Part shown: positions 49,471-58,826 of the stretch, piece by piece
Numbering within the stretch: position 1 is the stretch's first letter
How the letters are laid out: each line of letters starts with the position of its first letter
DNA from: Humitalea sp050632385
GTDB lineage: Bacteria; Pseudomonadota; Alphaproteobacteria; Acetobacterales; Acetobacteraceae
Direction of reading: 5' to 3'
DNA length: 64,000 bases
NCBI RefSeq assembly: GCF_050632385.1
Contig: NZ_CP192599.1
Location: 1,364,001 to 1,428,000, forward strand
Notes under the pieces: generated by a model
The model's input: the letters and a program-made list of their open reading frames with translations, nothing else
Databases searched by the model: none
What the model was told of the DNA's origin: nothing
Translations under genes and position numbers: made by a program

Positions 49471-50436
49471 CTACTTGCGCTCGATGTTGCCGATGCTGAC
49501 GATTTCGGACCATGTGGCGACTTCGTTGTTGATGAAGGCGCGCAGTTGCGGCGCGGTATAGGGCAGGGGCGTCGCGCTGATCTGCGCGAGGAACTGCACC
49601 GTCGCGGGGTCGTTGGCGAAATCCAGCGTCCAGCGGCTCAACCGGTCCACGACATCCTGCGGCGTGCGCACGGGGACGACGAGGCCGACCCAGGCGCCCA
49701 TCTCAAAGCCGGTGAAGCCGCTTTCGGCCACCGTGGGCACGTTCGGCAGGCTCGGCAGCCGGGTGGCGCTGGTCACGGCCAGCGCGCGGAGGGAGCCGTT
49801 CTGGATATGGCTCATGGAGGTCAGCGCATCGATGAAGGCCCAGGAGAACTGGCCGCCCAGGAGATCGGTCACCACCTGTGGCGAGCCGCGATAGGGGACG
49901 TGTTCGCGCGGGATGCCGGCGCGGCCGCCGAACAATTCGGCGGAGCCGAGCGTCGACATGTTGCCGCTCGCGAACAGGAACGGCGGCTGGCGGTTCTTGG
50001 CGAGTTCAATGAACTCGCCGATGGTCCGCGCCTGGAAATCCGCCCGCACGGTCAGGATCATCGGGATCGACATGACGCCGGCGACGGGGGCGAAATCGGC
50101 CACCGCGTCGAAGGGCATCTGGCGATAGATGTTGGGATTGGCGCCATGCACCGAATTGCCCGTGACGAAGATCGTGTGGCCGTCGGCCGGCGCACGCAGG
50201 ACGAAGGACGCGGCGATGTTGCCGTCCGCGCCTGGGCGATTGTCGACGAGGACGGGGACCCGGGCCAGCGGTCGCCAGTATTCCGCCATGCGGCGCGCGA
50301 CCGTGTCGGTCGTGCTGCCGGCGGGGAAGGGCACCACCAGGGTGATGTTGCGGTTCGGGAATTCCTGCTGCGCCTGGGCGATTGACGACACGCAGAACGC
50401 GGCGAGTGCCGCGACCAGGATCTTGACGGTTTTCAT
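49471..50436 (-). CDS. Tripartite tricarboxylate transporter receptor (Bug/TctC family), third
   Basis: 321 residues with signal peptide MKTVKILVAALAAFCVSSIAQAQ and the conserved FPNRNITLVVPFPAGSTTDTVARRM, VLVDNRPGADGNIAASFV, FLFASGNMSTLGSAELF and VPYRGSPQVVTDLLGGQFSW segments. Closest in layout to the receptor at 42757. Preceded by a GGAGG-type ribosome site. Confidence 0.92.
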   Translation of the reverse strand: MKTVKILVAALAAFCVSSIAQAQQEFPNRNITLVVPFPAGSTTDTVARRMAEYWRPLARVPVLVDNRPGADGNIAASFVLRAPADGHTIFVTGNSVHGANPNIYRQMPFDAVADFAPVAGVMSIPMILTVRADFQARTIGEFIELAKNRQPPFLFASGNMSTLGSAELFGGRAGIPREHVPYRGSPQVVTDLLGGQFSWAFIDALTSMSHIQNGSLRALAVTSATRLPSLPNVPTVAESGFTGFEMGAWVGLVVPVRTPQDVVDRLSRWTLDFANDPATVQFLAQISATPLPYTAPQLRAFINNEVATWSEIVSIGNIERK

Positions 50437-50466
50437 TGCTTTCCTCCCTCTGGTGAAACCTCGCCG

Positions 50467-51003
50467 TCAGCCTCCCGGCTCGACCTGGTCGGTCGAATGG
50501 ATTTCCAGGGCTTCGAGGAAGCGCGACACCATGTTGTAGGTGGCGATCGCCGCGGTCAGCTCGACGATGCCCTGGTCATCGAAGACGCGTCGCACATCGG
50601 CGAAAACCGTGTCGGGCACCTGGATCTGCCTGGTCATGGCATCGGTATAGGCCAGCACCGCGCGCTGCACGTCGTCGAAGACATCGGCGGCTGGCCAGTC
50701 GGCCAGCGCCTGCAACTGGGCTTCCGTGACCCCTTCCTTCCGCGCGATCGGCGCGTGCTGCTCCGCCTCGTAGGGGGCGTTGTTAAGCAGGGCGATGCGG
50801 ATGATCACCAATTCGCGCAGCAGGCCAGGCAGGCGCGTCTGCTGCCGCACATTCGTCAGGTGATGCAGCCAGCCCGCCGTGACGGCGGGGGCATGCAGCA
50901 ACATGCGATACAAGTGCGGAACTTCGCCGCGCTGTTCAAGGATGTCCTGCACCAGACCGGCATGATCCGGCTGTGACGTGTCGGCGTATGCCAGGCGTGC
51001 CAA
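50467..51003 (-). CDS. Carboxymuconolactone decarboxylase-like (AhpD-fold) protein
   Basis: 178 residues of the CMD/AhpD-like fold: VPHLYRMLLHAPAVTAGWLHHLTNVRQQTRLPGLLRELVIIRIALLNNAPYEAEQH, then VQRAVLAYTDAMTRQIQVPDTVFADVRRVFDDQGIVELTAAIATYNMVSRFLEAL. The redox CxxC pair of AhpD is absent (replaced by APYE), so a peroxidase role is unlikely; the conserved Glu and His remain. First gene of the minus-strand series, divergent from the MDR oxidoreductase with a 183-bp shared control region. Confidence 0.85.
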   Translation of the reverse strand: MARLAYADTSQPDHAGLVQDILEQRGEVPHLYRMLLHAPAVTAGWLHHLTNVRQQTRLPGLLRELVIIRIALLNNAPYEAEQHAPIARKEGVTEAQLQALADWPAADVFDDVQRAVLAYTDAMTRQIQVPDTVFADVRRVFDDQGIVELTAAIATYNMVSRFLEALEIHSTDQVEPGG

Positions 51004-51186
51004 CGAGATTCTCCCCCGAAAATGTGAGCGCTTGGTTCCCCTGACGGGCGTCGCTCATCCGGCCGCCGGGCCACAGGTGTCGTCCCGGTGCGTGGCGACC
51101 ATCACATGGCGGCTTGATAAGGTCAAATGGTTTGACTTTTAACGCCATCATGGCAAATGGTCGCCGCAGTTGCAGGGAGCGTCTTG

Positions 51187-52191
51187 ATGCGCAATCGAAA
51201 ATGGGTGCTTGCGGACTACGCGACGGGCGCCGCGGGTGTCGGCACCTGGGCGATGGCCGAGGACGACCGTCCGGTCGCGGGGCCGGGACAGATCCTGGTC
51301 CGCACGCTGTGGCTGTCCGTGGACCCCTATATGCGCGGGCGGCTGAACAAGCCGGCCCCTGGCACAAAGGGCCTGGGCATCGGCGATGTCATGATCGGCG
51401 GTGGCGTGGGGGAGGTCGTGGCATCCAACCACCCCGCCTGGCGCGTGGGCGATGTGGTCGAATCCCTGGATATCGGCTGGCAGGAACATGCCGTGCTGAC
51501 GCCGGACCTGACTGGGGTGATCCGCTGCACGCGGGGCCTGCCGCCGGAGGCCTTCCTGTCCTGGCTCGGGATGCCGGGCCTGACGGCGTATTTCGGGATG
51601 ATGGAGGTCGGGCGTCCGCGGCCCGGCGATACCGTCGTCGTGTCCGCCGCATCGGGCGGTGTCGGGCAGATCGCCGGCCAGATCGCCAAGATCGCGGGAT
51701 GCCGCGTGGTCGGCATCGCCGGATCGGATGAGAAGCTCGCGTGGTGCCGCGAGATCGGCTTCGACGAGGTCATCAACTACAAGACCACCGACAATTTGAC
51801 CAAGAGCCTGGCGGCCTGCTGCCCTGACGGTGTCGATTTCTTCTACGACAATACGGGCGGCGAGATTCATGATGCCGTGCTGCGGAACCTCGCGAATTTC
51901 GCCAAGGTGGTGATCTGCGGGCGCATCGCCGTCGCCAATCTTTCGGCGAATGAGGATATCGGGCTGCGGGCCAGTTCACGCATGATCGCGACGCGCGCGA
52001 CGATCCAGGGGCTGACGATGTTCGACTGGATGCATCGGCGGGATGAGGCGGTGAAGCGGCTGTCCCGATGGCGGGCGGAGAAAAGGCTCCAGTTCCGCGA
52101 GGATGTGCTGGATGGCTTCGACCAGGTGCCCGCGGCGTTTGTGCGGATGATGAGTGGCCAGAATTTCGGCAAGCAGCTCGTGCGGCTTTGA
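51187..52191 (+). CDS. NADP-dependent MDR-family oxidoreductase (curcumin/alkenal reductase-like)
   Basis: 334 residues. Zinc-free medium-chain reductase: LWLSVDPYMRGRLN near residue 40, VVVSAASGGVGQIAGQIAKIAGCRVVGIAGSDEK (cofactor motif, about 148-180), VDFFYDNTGGEIHDAVLRNLANFAKVVICG. These enzymes reduce activated double bonds with NADPH. Start ATG at 51187; an in-frame ATG ten codons upstream has no better ribosome site. It probably shares a transcript with the LysR gene 10 bp downstream. Confidence 0.9.
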   Translation: MRNRKWVLADYATGAAGVGTWAMAEDDRPVAGPGQILVRTLWLSVDPYMRGRLNKPAPGTKGLGIGDVMIGGGVGEVVASNHPAWRVGDVVESLDIGWQEHAVLTPDLTGVIRCTRGLPPEAFLSWLGMPGLTAYFGMMEVGRPRPGDTVVVSAASGGVGQIAGQIAKIAGCRVVGIAGSDEKLAWCREIGFDEVINYKTTDNLTKSLAACCPDGVDFFYDNTGGEIHDAVLRNLANFAKVVICGRIAVANLSANEDIGLRASSRMIATRATIQGLTMFDWMHRRDEAVKRLSRWRAEKRLQFREDVLDGFDQVPAAFVRMMSGQNFGKQLVRL

Positions 52192-52201
52192 CTCCATCGT
52201 G

Positions 52202-53083
52202 ATGAATCTTCGGCAGATGGAGGTGTTTCACGCGATCATGCGCACGGGATCGGTGACGGGTGCCGCGCGCTTGCTTGGCGTGACGCAGCCATCGGTCAGC
52301 ACCGTGCTGAAGCACTGCGAAACCAGCATGAAGATGCGCTTGTTCGAGCGTGTCGGCGGCCGCTTGCGTGCCACCCCCGAAGCCCAGGCGATCTATCCGG
52401 ATGTCGCCGCCGTCTTTGGCCGGCTGGACGCGGTCGGGCGGCTGACGGCGGACCTGGCCGGTGGGCGGCTCGGCACGCTGTCGGTCGCGGCGGCCTTTCC
52501 GATCGCCAATGGCTACCTGGCCAAGGCGGTGGCGAGCTTCCTGGAGGATCGGCCGAATATTCGCGTGGTGCTGCAATCCCTCACCTCGCCGCAGGTGGTG
52601 GATCGCGTCGTCAGCCGCGAGGTGGAGCTGGGGATCGCGCATGAGCCGGTGGACAGCCCGGAAGTGGAGACGGAGGTCCTGGCGCGGTCCGGCCTTGCCT
52701 GCGTGCTGCGCGAGGATCATCCCCTCGCGTCGCGGGCGGAGATCGAGGTGCGCGACCTCGAACCCTATCCGCTGATCACCTACCTGCCGCAGACGCTGTT
52801 CCGCCTGCCGGTGGACCGGGCCCTGGCGCAGGCCGGGATCGCGCCGCGGATTTCGGTGCAGGTCAGTTTTTCGCTGACCGGGATCATCCTGGCCTATCAC
52901 GGCGCGGGCATCGCGTTGGTCGAGCCGTATCTGCTGGAGTCCATGCCGCTGCCGGGATTGTTGGCGCGGCCGCTGCTGCCGCGTATCGAATTCTCGGCGC
53001 TGCTGGTGCGGGCCAGGTCGGCGCCGCGGTCACGGCTGATGGATCACTTCGTCACGCATCTGCGCCAGGTCGTGGGTGCATAG
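52202..53083 (+). CDS. LysR-family transcriptional regulator
   Basis: 293 residues. The N-terminal winged helix-turn-helix (MNLRQMEVFHAIMRTGSVTGAARLLGVTQPSVSTVLKHCE) and the substrate-binding domain (GTLSVAAAFPIANGYLAKAV onwards, ending FSLTGIILAYHGAGIALVEPYL) are both complete. The ATG at 52202 begins the DNA-binding domain. Ten bases after the MDR gene and divergent from the receptor/CoA cluster, it is a likely local regulator of the acid-catabolism genes on either side. Confidence 0.93.
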   Translation: MNLRQMEVFHAIMRTGSVTGAARLLGVTQPSVSTVLKHCETSMKMRLFERVGGRLRATPEAQAIYPDVAAVFGRLDAVGRLTADLAGGRLGTLSVAAAFPIANGYLAKAVASFLEDRPNIRVVLQSLTSPQVVDRVVSREVELGIAHEPVDSPEVETEVLARSGLACVLREDHPLASRAEIEVRDLEPYPLITYLPQTLFRLPVDRALAQAGIAPRISVQVSFSLTGIILAYHGAGIALVEPYLLESMPLPGLLARPLLPRIEFSALLVRARSAPRSRLMDHFVTHLRQVVGA

Positions 53084-53178
53084 CCTGCGTCTATGTCATC
53101 GGCCTGAATGCTGATTGGACGCTGATCCGGCCACGCCGCATTTTCCGCGCGTCCCGTCCAACGTCCAGATGAAGGCAT

Positions 53179-53955
53179 ATGGCAATGAACGATATGATCA
53201 TGCCCCTGCGCGAGCGCGTCAGCGCGGCGGAATGGGAGGCGCGGGTCAATCTCGCGGCCTGCTACCGGCTCTGCGAGAGCTACGGGATGTCGGATATGAT
53301 CTATACCCACATCTCCGCGCGCGTGCCGGACAGCCCCGGGCATTTCCTGATCAACCCCAATGGCATGCTGTTCGGCGAGATCACCGCGACGTCGCTGCTG
53401 AAGGTCACGCTGGAGGGCGAGATCCTCTACAAGCCCGACCTGCCCTATGGGCTGCATCCGGCGGGCTTCACCATCCACAGCGGGCTGTATCGCGCGCGCC
53501 CGGATGCGCAGGCGGTCATGCATACCCATACGGTCGCGGGCATGGCCGTGTCGGCGCTGAAATGCGGGCTGCTGCCGCTGACGCAGACGGCGACGCGTTT
53601 CTACGGCCGCATCTCCTATCATGATTTCGTGGGGCCGGAGCGTGATCCCGCGCATCGCGACGCGCTGGCGCGCAGCCTGGGCCAGAACAACGCGATGATC
53701 CTGCGGAACCATGGCTTGCTGACCTTGGGGGAAAGCGTGCCGGAGGCCTTCATCGCGATGTGGGGGCTGGAACGCGCCTGCGACGCGCAACTGCGCGCAT
53801 TGGCCTGCAATACCGAGTTGAACACCTTGTCGCCGGAGGTCATCGAGGCCTCGACGTCGATGTATGATGTGCGGAATTCGCGGCGCTACGGGTTGCTCGA
53901 ATGGCCGTCGCTGATGCGCAAGCTGGATGGTGTCGCATCCAGTTTCCGGGACTAG
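53179..53955 (+). CDS. Class II aldolase/adducin family protein
   Basis: 258 residues: NLAACYRLCESYGMSDMIYTHISARVP, FLINPNGMLFGEITATSLLKV, then the zinc histidines in AVMHTHTVAGMAVSAL and the third in ILRNHGLLTLG. Enzymes of this family cleave sugar phosphates or related hydroxy acids, or act as decarboxylases or lactonases; this one has no close sugar context. Located 95 bp downstream of the LysR gene and 62 bp before a CoA-transferase on the same strand. Confidence 0.9.
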   Translation: MAMNDMIMPLRERVSAAEWEARVNLAACYRLCESYGMSDMIYTHISARVPDSPGHFLINPNGMLFGEITATSLLKVTLEGEILYKPDLPYGLHPAGFTIHSGLYRARPDAQAVMHTHTVAGMAVSALKCGLLPLTQTATRFYGRISYHDFVGPERDPAHRDALARSLGQNNAMILRNHGLLTLGESVPEAFIAMWGLERACDAQLRALACNTELNTLSPEVIEASTSMYDVRNSRRYGLLEWPSLMRKLDGVASSFRD

Positions 53956-54017
53956 CGCCCTGGCAAAGATCCGGTGCTGTGCAAGCATCCGGGCCGGGAC
54001 CTTCCAAGGACAAGATC

Positions 54018-55424
54018 ATGGACCAGATTCAGGCATCGGCACCACGGGTTTGGGCGGCGCTGGCCGACCTCTGCACCGCGGCGGGGATCGCGGCGAAGGC
54101 GGCGACGGCCTCGGGCAGCGATCCGGTGCTGCCGACGCCCTACCGTATCGGCACGGCGGGGGCCGCGGTGCATCTGGCCGTCGGCCTTGCGGCGGCGGAC
54201 CTTTCCAGGCTGCGCGGCGGGGCGCCCCAGGTGGTGTCGGTCGGGGTGCCTGCGGCGGTCGCCTCGCTGCGGGCGAACCATTACCTGACCATCGATGGCA
54301 CGCGGCCGAAGCCGCATGGCGACAGGCTGAGCGGGTTTTATCGCGTCAAGGACGGCCGTTCGGTCTACCTGCACTGCAATTTCCCGAACCTGCGTGACCG
54401 GGCCGCCGCCGTGCTGGGTGTGCCGGCCGAACGCGCGGCGATGGAACGCGCCTGCGCGGAATGGGATGGCGAGGCGCTGGAGACCGCGCTTCATGATGGT
54501 GGCGCTTGCGGATCCTTCACCCGGACCGCCGCCGAATGGCAGGCGCATCCGCATTACCCCTTTGTCGCCCAGATGCCGGTGCTGGAGATCACCCGCATCG
54601 GCGACGCACCGCCGGAGGCGCTGCCGCCGGGCGACCGCCCCCTGGCCGGCATCCGCGCGCTGGATCTGACGCGCGTCATCGCGGGGCCGGCCTGCGGGCG
54701 GGCGCTGGCCGAACATGGCGCCGAGGTGCTGAAGGTCTCGCGCCCCGACCTGCCGGATTCCGGCATCCTGGACATCGACAGCGGCGTCGGGAAGCTGTCC
54801 ACCTACCTTGATGTCCGTGTGCCGGAGCAGGCCGAACAGTTGAAGGCGCTGGTGCGCGACGGCGATGTCTTCCTGCAATCCTATCGCCCCGGCGCCCTGG
54901 CATCGCATGGCTTCGGCGCGGAGGACCTGGCGGCCATGCGGCCGGGGATCGTCGTCGCGACGCTCAGCGCCTGGGGGCATGAGGGGCCGTGGCGAAACCG
55001 GCGCGGCTACGACACCGTCGTGCAATCCGCGACCGGCATCGCCGATCGGACGGGCGGCCCGGGGCAGCCCGCGGTGCTGCCGGTTTCGGCGCTGGACTAC
55101 ATCGCCGGCAACCTGCTGACCCTGGGGATCATGGCGGCCCTTGCGCGGCGCGCGACCGAGGGCGGCAGTTGGCGCGTGCGCGTGTCGCTGGTGACGACGC
55201 AGCACTGGCTCGTCGGCCTCGGCCTGGTGGATGCCGCGGCGCTGGAGGCTGTGCCGCCAGGGCTGCCCGCCGATGTGACGGCCCCCTTCATGATGTCGGT
55301 CGCGAGCACCGAAGGCGCAGTCGGCTATCTCGGCCCGGTGCTGGCGATGAGCGGCACGCCGTTGCGGGCGGATCGGCCGCCGGTGCGGCTCGGCACCCAC
55401 CCGCCCGAGTGGCCAACCAGATAA
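54018..55424 (+). CDS. CaiB/BaiF CoA-transferase, long form with duplicated N-terminal region
   Basis: 468 residues. The C-terminal part from about residue 210 (LAGIRALDLTRVIAGPACGRALAEHGAEVLKV) is a family III CoA-transferase core with RPGALASHGFGAEDL and GYDTVVQSATGIADRTG. The first ~200 residues resemble an additional, shortened transferase-like segment (PYRIGTAGAAVHLAVGLAAADL, YRVKDGRSVYLHCNFPNLR), making this longer than the usual ~400 residues. The start follows AAGGACAAGATC. Next to the class II aldolase and a receptor gene, in one direction; the acid is unknown. Confidence 0.88.
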   Translation: MDQIQASAPRVWAALADLCTAAGIAAKAATASGSDPVLPTPYRIGTAGAAVHLAVGLAAADLSRLRGGAPQVVSVGVPAAVASLRANHYLTIDGTRPKPHGDRLSGFYRVKDGRSVYLHCNFPNLRDRAAAVLGVPAERAAMERACAEWDGEALETALHDGGACGSFTRTAAEWQAHPHYPFVAQMPVLEITRIGDAPPEALPPGDRPLAGIRALDLTRVIAGPACGRALAEHGAEVLKVSRPDLPDSGILDIDSGVGKLSTYLDVRVPEQAEQLKALVRDGDVFLQSYRPGALASHGFGAEDLAAMRPGIVVATLSAWGHEGPWRNRRGYDTVVQSATGIADRTGGPGQPAVLPVSALDYIAGNLLTLGIMAALARRATEGGSWRVRVSLVTTQHWLVGLGLVDAAALEAVPPGLPADVTAPFMMSVASTEGAVGYLGPVLAMSGTPLRADRPPVRLGTHPPEWPTR

Positions 55425-55438
55425 AATCGGAGGAAACC

Positions 55439-56404
55439 ATGCCATCCACCCGCCGCGGCGTCATCGCCGCCTCGCTGCTGGGGCTGTCCGCCCCGGCCTT
55501 CGCGCAAACCTATCCCAGCCGGCCGATCCGCATCGTCGTCGGCTTCGCGCCTGGCGGCGCGGTGGACACGCTGGCGCGGCTGATCGCGCAGAAGATGGGC
55601 GAACGCTTCGGGGCCCAGGCCTTCATCGAGAACCGGGCGGGTGCCAATTCGAGTATCGCCGCGGAGAATGTCGCGCGCTCTGCGCCGGATGGCTATTCGC
55701 TGCTGATGATCACGACATCCCACGTGTTGAACGCGGTGACGCCGACCAGGGCCGGCTTCGATCCCGTTGCCTCCTTCGAGCCGATCACCGAGATCGCGAT
55801 CGTGCCGAATGTGGTGCTGGTGCATCCCTCGCTGGGTGTGTCGACGTTGCAGGATTTCATCGCATTGGCGAAGGCGTCGCCGGGGAAATACAATTTCGCC
55901 TCGACCGGCGTCGGCGGGGCGACGCATCTGGCGGGCGAGGCCTTCAAGCAGGCGGCCGGGGTGGACATCACCCACATCCCCTACCAGGGCGCGGGGCCGG
56001 CGCTGAATGCGCTGATCGCCGGTGAGGTCGATGCCTATTTCGGCAGCGTCAGCGGGGCGAAGGCCTTTGTGACCAGCGGCCGGGTGCGCGCATTGGCCGT
56101 GCCGTCGCGCACGCGGTCGATCGCGATGCCGGAGGTGCCGACGACGGACGAGGCGGGGCTGCCCGCCTTCCTGTTCGACACCTGGTACGGGATGCTGGCG
56201 CCGGCGCGCACGCCGCGGCCGGTCGTCGACACGCTGCTCGGCCAGTTCCGCGAGATCATGAACCTGCCCGATGTGCGGCAGCGCCTGGCGGCGGAAGGGG
56301 CCGAGCCTGTGCTCAACAGCCCCGAAGCCTTCCGCGCCTTCATGGAGGAGGAGATCGCGCGGCTGCGCATCCTGGCGCGCCACGCGAACCCCGAGGCGAA
56401 TTGA
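55439..56404 (+). CDS. Tripartite tricarboxylate transporter receptor (Bug/TctC family), fourth
   Basis: 321 residues. Signal peptide MPSTRRGVIAASLLGLSAPA-FAQ, then TYPSRPIRIVVGFAPGGAVDTLARLIAQKMGERFG, FIENRAGANSSIAAENVARSAPDG, NFASTGVGGATHLAGEAFKQAAG and IPYQGAGPALNALIAGEVD. A good GGAGGAAACC ribosome site places the start 14 bp after the CoA-transferase stop, so uptake and activation of one acid are probably co-expressed. Confidence 0.93.
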   Translation: MPSTRRGVIAASLLGLSAPAFAQTYPSRPIRIVVGFAPGGAVDTLARLIAQKMGERFGAQAFIENRAGANSSIAAENVARSAPDGYSLLMITTSHVLNAVTPTRAGFDPVASFEPITEIAIVPNVVLVHPSLGVSTLQDFIALAKASPGKYNFASTGVGGATHLAGEAFKQAAGVDITHIPYQGAGPALNALIAGEVDAYFGSVSGAKAFVTSGRVRALAVPSRTRSIAMPEVPTTDEAGLPAFLFDTWYGMLAPARTPRPVVDTLLGQFREIMNLPDVRQRLAAEGAEPVLNSPEAFRAFMEEEIARLRILARHANPEAN

Positions 56405-56408
56405 ACCC

Positions 56409-58751
56409 TCAGCCGGGCTTGGCCGCCTGGATCGCGGCCCAGACCTGTTCGGCCCGCACCGGCATGTTGATGTGCGTGATGCCATAGACTTTCAGCGCAT
56501 CGACCACCGCGTTCATCACGGCGGGCAGTGAGCCGGCGCATCCGGCCTCACCACAGCCTTTCGCGCCCAGGGGGTTGGACGTCGCCGGCACCGGATGGCT
56601 GCTGAGCGCGAAGGAGGGCAGGTCGCTCGCGCGCGGCAGGGCATAGTCGGTGAAGGACCCGGTCAGCATCTGGCCGTCCTGCGTGTATTCGACGTGCTCC
56701 ATGATCGCCTGGCCGATGCCCTGGGCGATGCCGCCATGGACCTGGCCCTGCACCAGCATCGGGTTCACGATCGTGCCGAAGTCGTTGACCGCGTGGTAGC
56801 GCACGACCTGCACCTGGCCGGTGTCGGGATCGATCTCGACCTCGGCGATGTGGCAGCCATTCGGGAAGGCCATCGGCACCTGGTCGAAGAGATGGCTGAC
56901 ATCCAGGCTGCGCGGCACCTCATCCGGCAGGGCCGGCGTGACGCGGAGCGTGCGGGACAGTTCCATGATGTCGATGCCAAGATCGGTGCCCGCGACGCTG
57001 AAGCGGCCGGCGGCGAATTCGATATCGGCGACCGAGGCTTCCAGCACATGCGCCGCCGCGAGCTTGCCCTTTTCGACGACCAGGGCCGAGGCCTCGACGA
57101 TGGCGGTGCCGGAGGCGATCAGTGATTTCGAACCGCCGGTGCCGCCGCCGGCGATGAGCTGGTCGGAATCGCCTTGCAGCAGCTTGATCTTCTCGAACGG
57201 CACGCCGAGTTCGGCCTGCAAGACCTGGGCGAAGGCCGTCCAATGGCCCTGGCCGTAGTCCAGCGTGCCGGTGACGATGGTGACGGTGCCATCGTCGTTG
57301 AAGCGGATGCCGCCCATCTCCTTGGATGGCACGCCGGTGCATTCCAAAAAGTTGCCGATGCCGCGCCCGCGCAGTTTTCCGCGCGCGGCACTATCTTCGG
57401 CACGGGCGGCAAACCCGTCCCAATCCGCCTCCGCCAGCGCATCGTCGAGCACGGCGGAGAAATCGCCGCTGTCGTAGAGCGATTCCGATGCCGAGGCATA
57501 GGGAAGCTGGTCGGGGCGGATATGGTTGCGGCGGCGCAGGTCGATGGCATCGATGCCCATCTCGGCGGCCGCCGTCTCGATCAGCCGCTCCATGAAGTAG
57601 TTGCTCTCGGGCCGGCCGGCACCGCGGTAGGAGACGATCGGCGTGACGTTGGACAGCAGGCAGCGGGTGGAGATTTCGATCAGCGGCGTGCTGTAGTTGG
57701 ACTGGATGTTCTTGATGAAATTGCCGGTGCTCATGTTCGGCCCGGTGTTGCTGAGATAGGCGCCGAGGTTGGACAGCGTGGTCAACCGCACGGCCAGGAA
57801 GCGGCCGTCCTTGTCCAGCGCGAGTTCCGCCGTCACCTCATTGTCGCGGCCATGCCCGTCGGAGAGAAACGACCCGCCGGTGCGTTCGTCGGTCCATTTC
57901 ACCGGCCGGCCCAGTGCGCGGGCCGCATGCAACAGGCAAGTATATTCCGGATAGGCGTTGGACTTCATGCCGAAGGATCCGCCGACATTGCCGGTCAGGA
58001 TCTGCACCTGGCCCGTCGGCACCTTCAGGATATTGGCGATCAGGTTGCGCATGCCGAAGACGCCCTGGCTCTGCATGCGCAGGACGTAGCGCCCGTCATC
58101 GTATGCGGCGATGGCGCTGCGTGGTTCCATCGGGCAGACGACGATGCGGTTGTTGCGGATATCCAGCTTGACGGTATGCGCGGCGCCGGCGAAGGCCGCG
58201 GCGGTTTTCGCCGCGTCGCCGAAATGGAAGTCCAGCACAAGGTTGTTGGGCACCTCGTCGAAGACCTGCGGCGCGCCGGGCTGGCTGGCGGCAACGGCAT
58301 CGGTGACCGCGTCGAGCGCGTCGATGTCCAGCTCGACCATCTCGGCCGCATCCTTGGCCTGCATCCGCGTCTCGGCCACGACGAGGGCGACCGGATCGCC
58401 GACGAAGCGGACCTTGTCTTGCGGCAGGATCGGGCGGGAGACGTTGGTGTAGGGCGTGCCGTCGCGGTTCTTGAAGGCGAAGGCGCATTTCAGCCCGGCG
58501 TAATCGGCCATGTCGGCCCCGGTATAGACGCCCAGCACGCCCGGCATCGCCAGTGCGGCTTCCGTGCCGATGCCGCGGATGATGCCGTGCGGGTAGGGGC
58601 TGCGCACCATGACGCCCCAGGCCTGGCCAGGGAGCGCGAGGTCGTCGGTGTAGCGGCCCTCACCACGCAGCAGGACCGGATCCTCCTGCCGTGGAACCGA
58701 CTGGCCGACGCCGTAACGCAGACGCGTGGTGTCGATCATTGTGTCAGGCAT
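56409..58751 (-). CDS. Xanthine dehydrogenase family molybdopterin-binding (large) subunit, form II
   Basis: 780 residues, molybdenum hydroxylase large subunit. RQEDPVLLRGEGRYTDDLALPGQAWGVMVRSPYPHG opens the protein; IVSYRGAGRPESNYFMERLIE carries the form II loop AYRGAGR-like instead of the AYRCSFR of true CO dehydrogenase; LDYGQGHWTAFAQVL and the catalytic Glu in GAKGCGEAGCAGS follow. Normally such subunits are encoded with an FAD subunit and a 2Fe-2S subunit; neither is adjacent here. Start at 58751 (after a GGAG stretch); 20 codons longer is possible. Confidence 0.9.
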   Translation of the reverse strand: MPDTMIDTTRLRYGVGQSVPRQEDPVLLRGEGRYTDDLALPGQAWGVMVRSPYPHGIIRGIGTEAALAMPGVLGVYTGADMADYAGLKCAFAFKNRDGTPYTNVSRPILPQDKVRFVGDPVALVVAETRMQAKDAAEMVELDIDALDAVTDAVAASQPGAPQVFDEVPNNLVLDFHFGDAAKTAAAFAGAAHTVKLDIRNNRIVVCPMEPRSAIAAYDDGRYVLRMQSQGVFGMRNLIANILKVPTGQVQILTGNVGGSFGMKSNAYPEYTCLLHAARALGRPVKWTDERTGGSFLSDGHGRDNEVTAELALDKDGRFLAVRLTTLSNLGAYLSNTGPNMSTGNFIKNIQSNYSTPLIEISTRCLLSNVTPIVSYRGAGRPESNYFMERLIETAAAEMGIDAIDLRRRNHIRPDQLPYASASESLYDSGDFSAVLDDALAEADWDGFAARAEDSAARGKLRGRGIGNFLECTGVPSKEMGGIRFNDDGTVTIVTGTLDYGQGHWTAFAQVLQAELGVPFEKIKLLQGDSDQLIAGGGTGGSKSLIASGTAIVEASALVVEKGKLAAAHVLEASVADIEFAAGRFSVAGTDLGIDIMELSRTLRVTPALPDEVPRSLDVSHLFDQVPMAFPNGCHIAEVEIDPDTGQVQVVRYHAVNDFGTIVNPMLVQGQVHGGIAQGIGQAIMEHVEYTQDGQMLTGSFTDYALPRASDLPSFALSSHPVPATSNPLGAKGCGEAGCAGSLPAVMNAVVDALKVYGITHINMPVRAEQVWAAIQAAKPG

Positions 58752-58826
58752 CGGGGAGGAGTCTCCAGCGTGGTGATCGTGCGCGAACAGGGTCGCGGTA
58801 GGGTATCCCATGGCGTCCTATTGGCA

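Noticed and set aside
56409..58751. Aerobic carbon monoxide dehydrogenase large subunit (CoxL)
   Set aside because: The active-site loop reads YRGAGR, not the AYRCSFR of true CoxL, and no coxM or coxS is adjacent.
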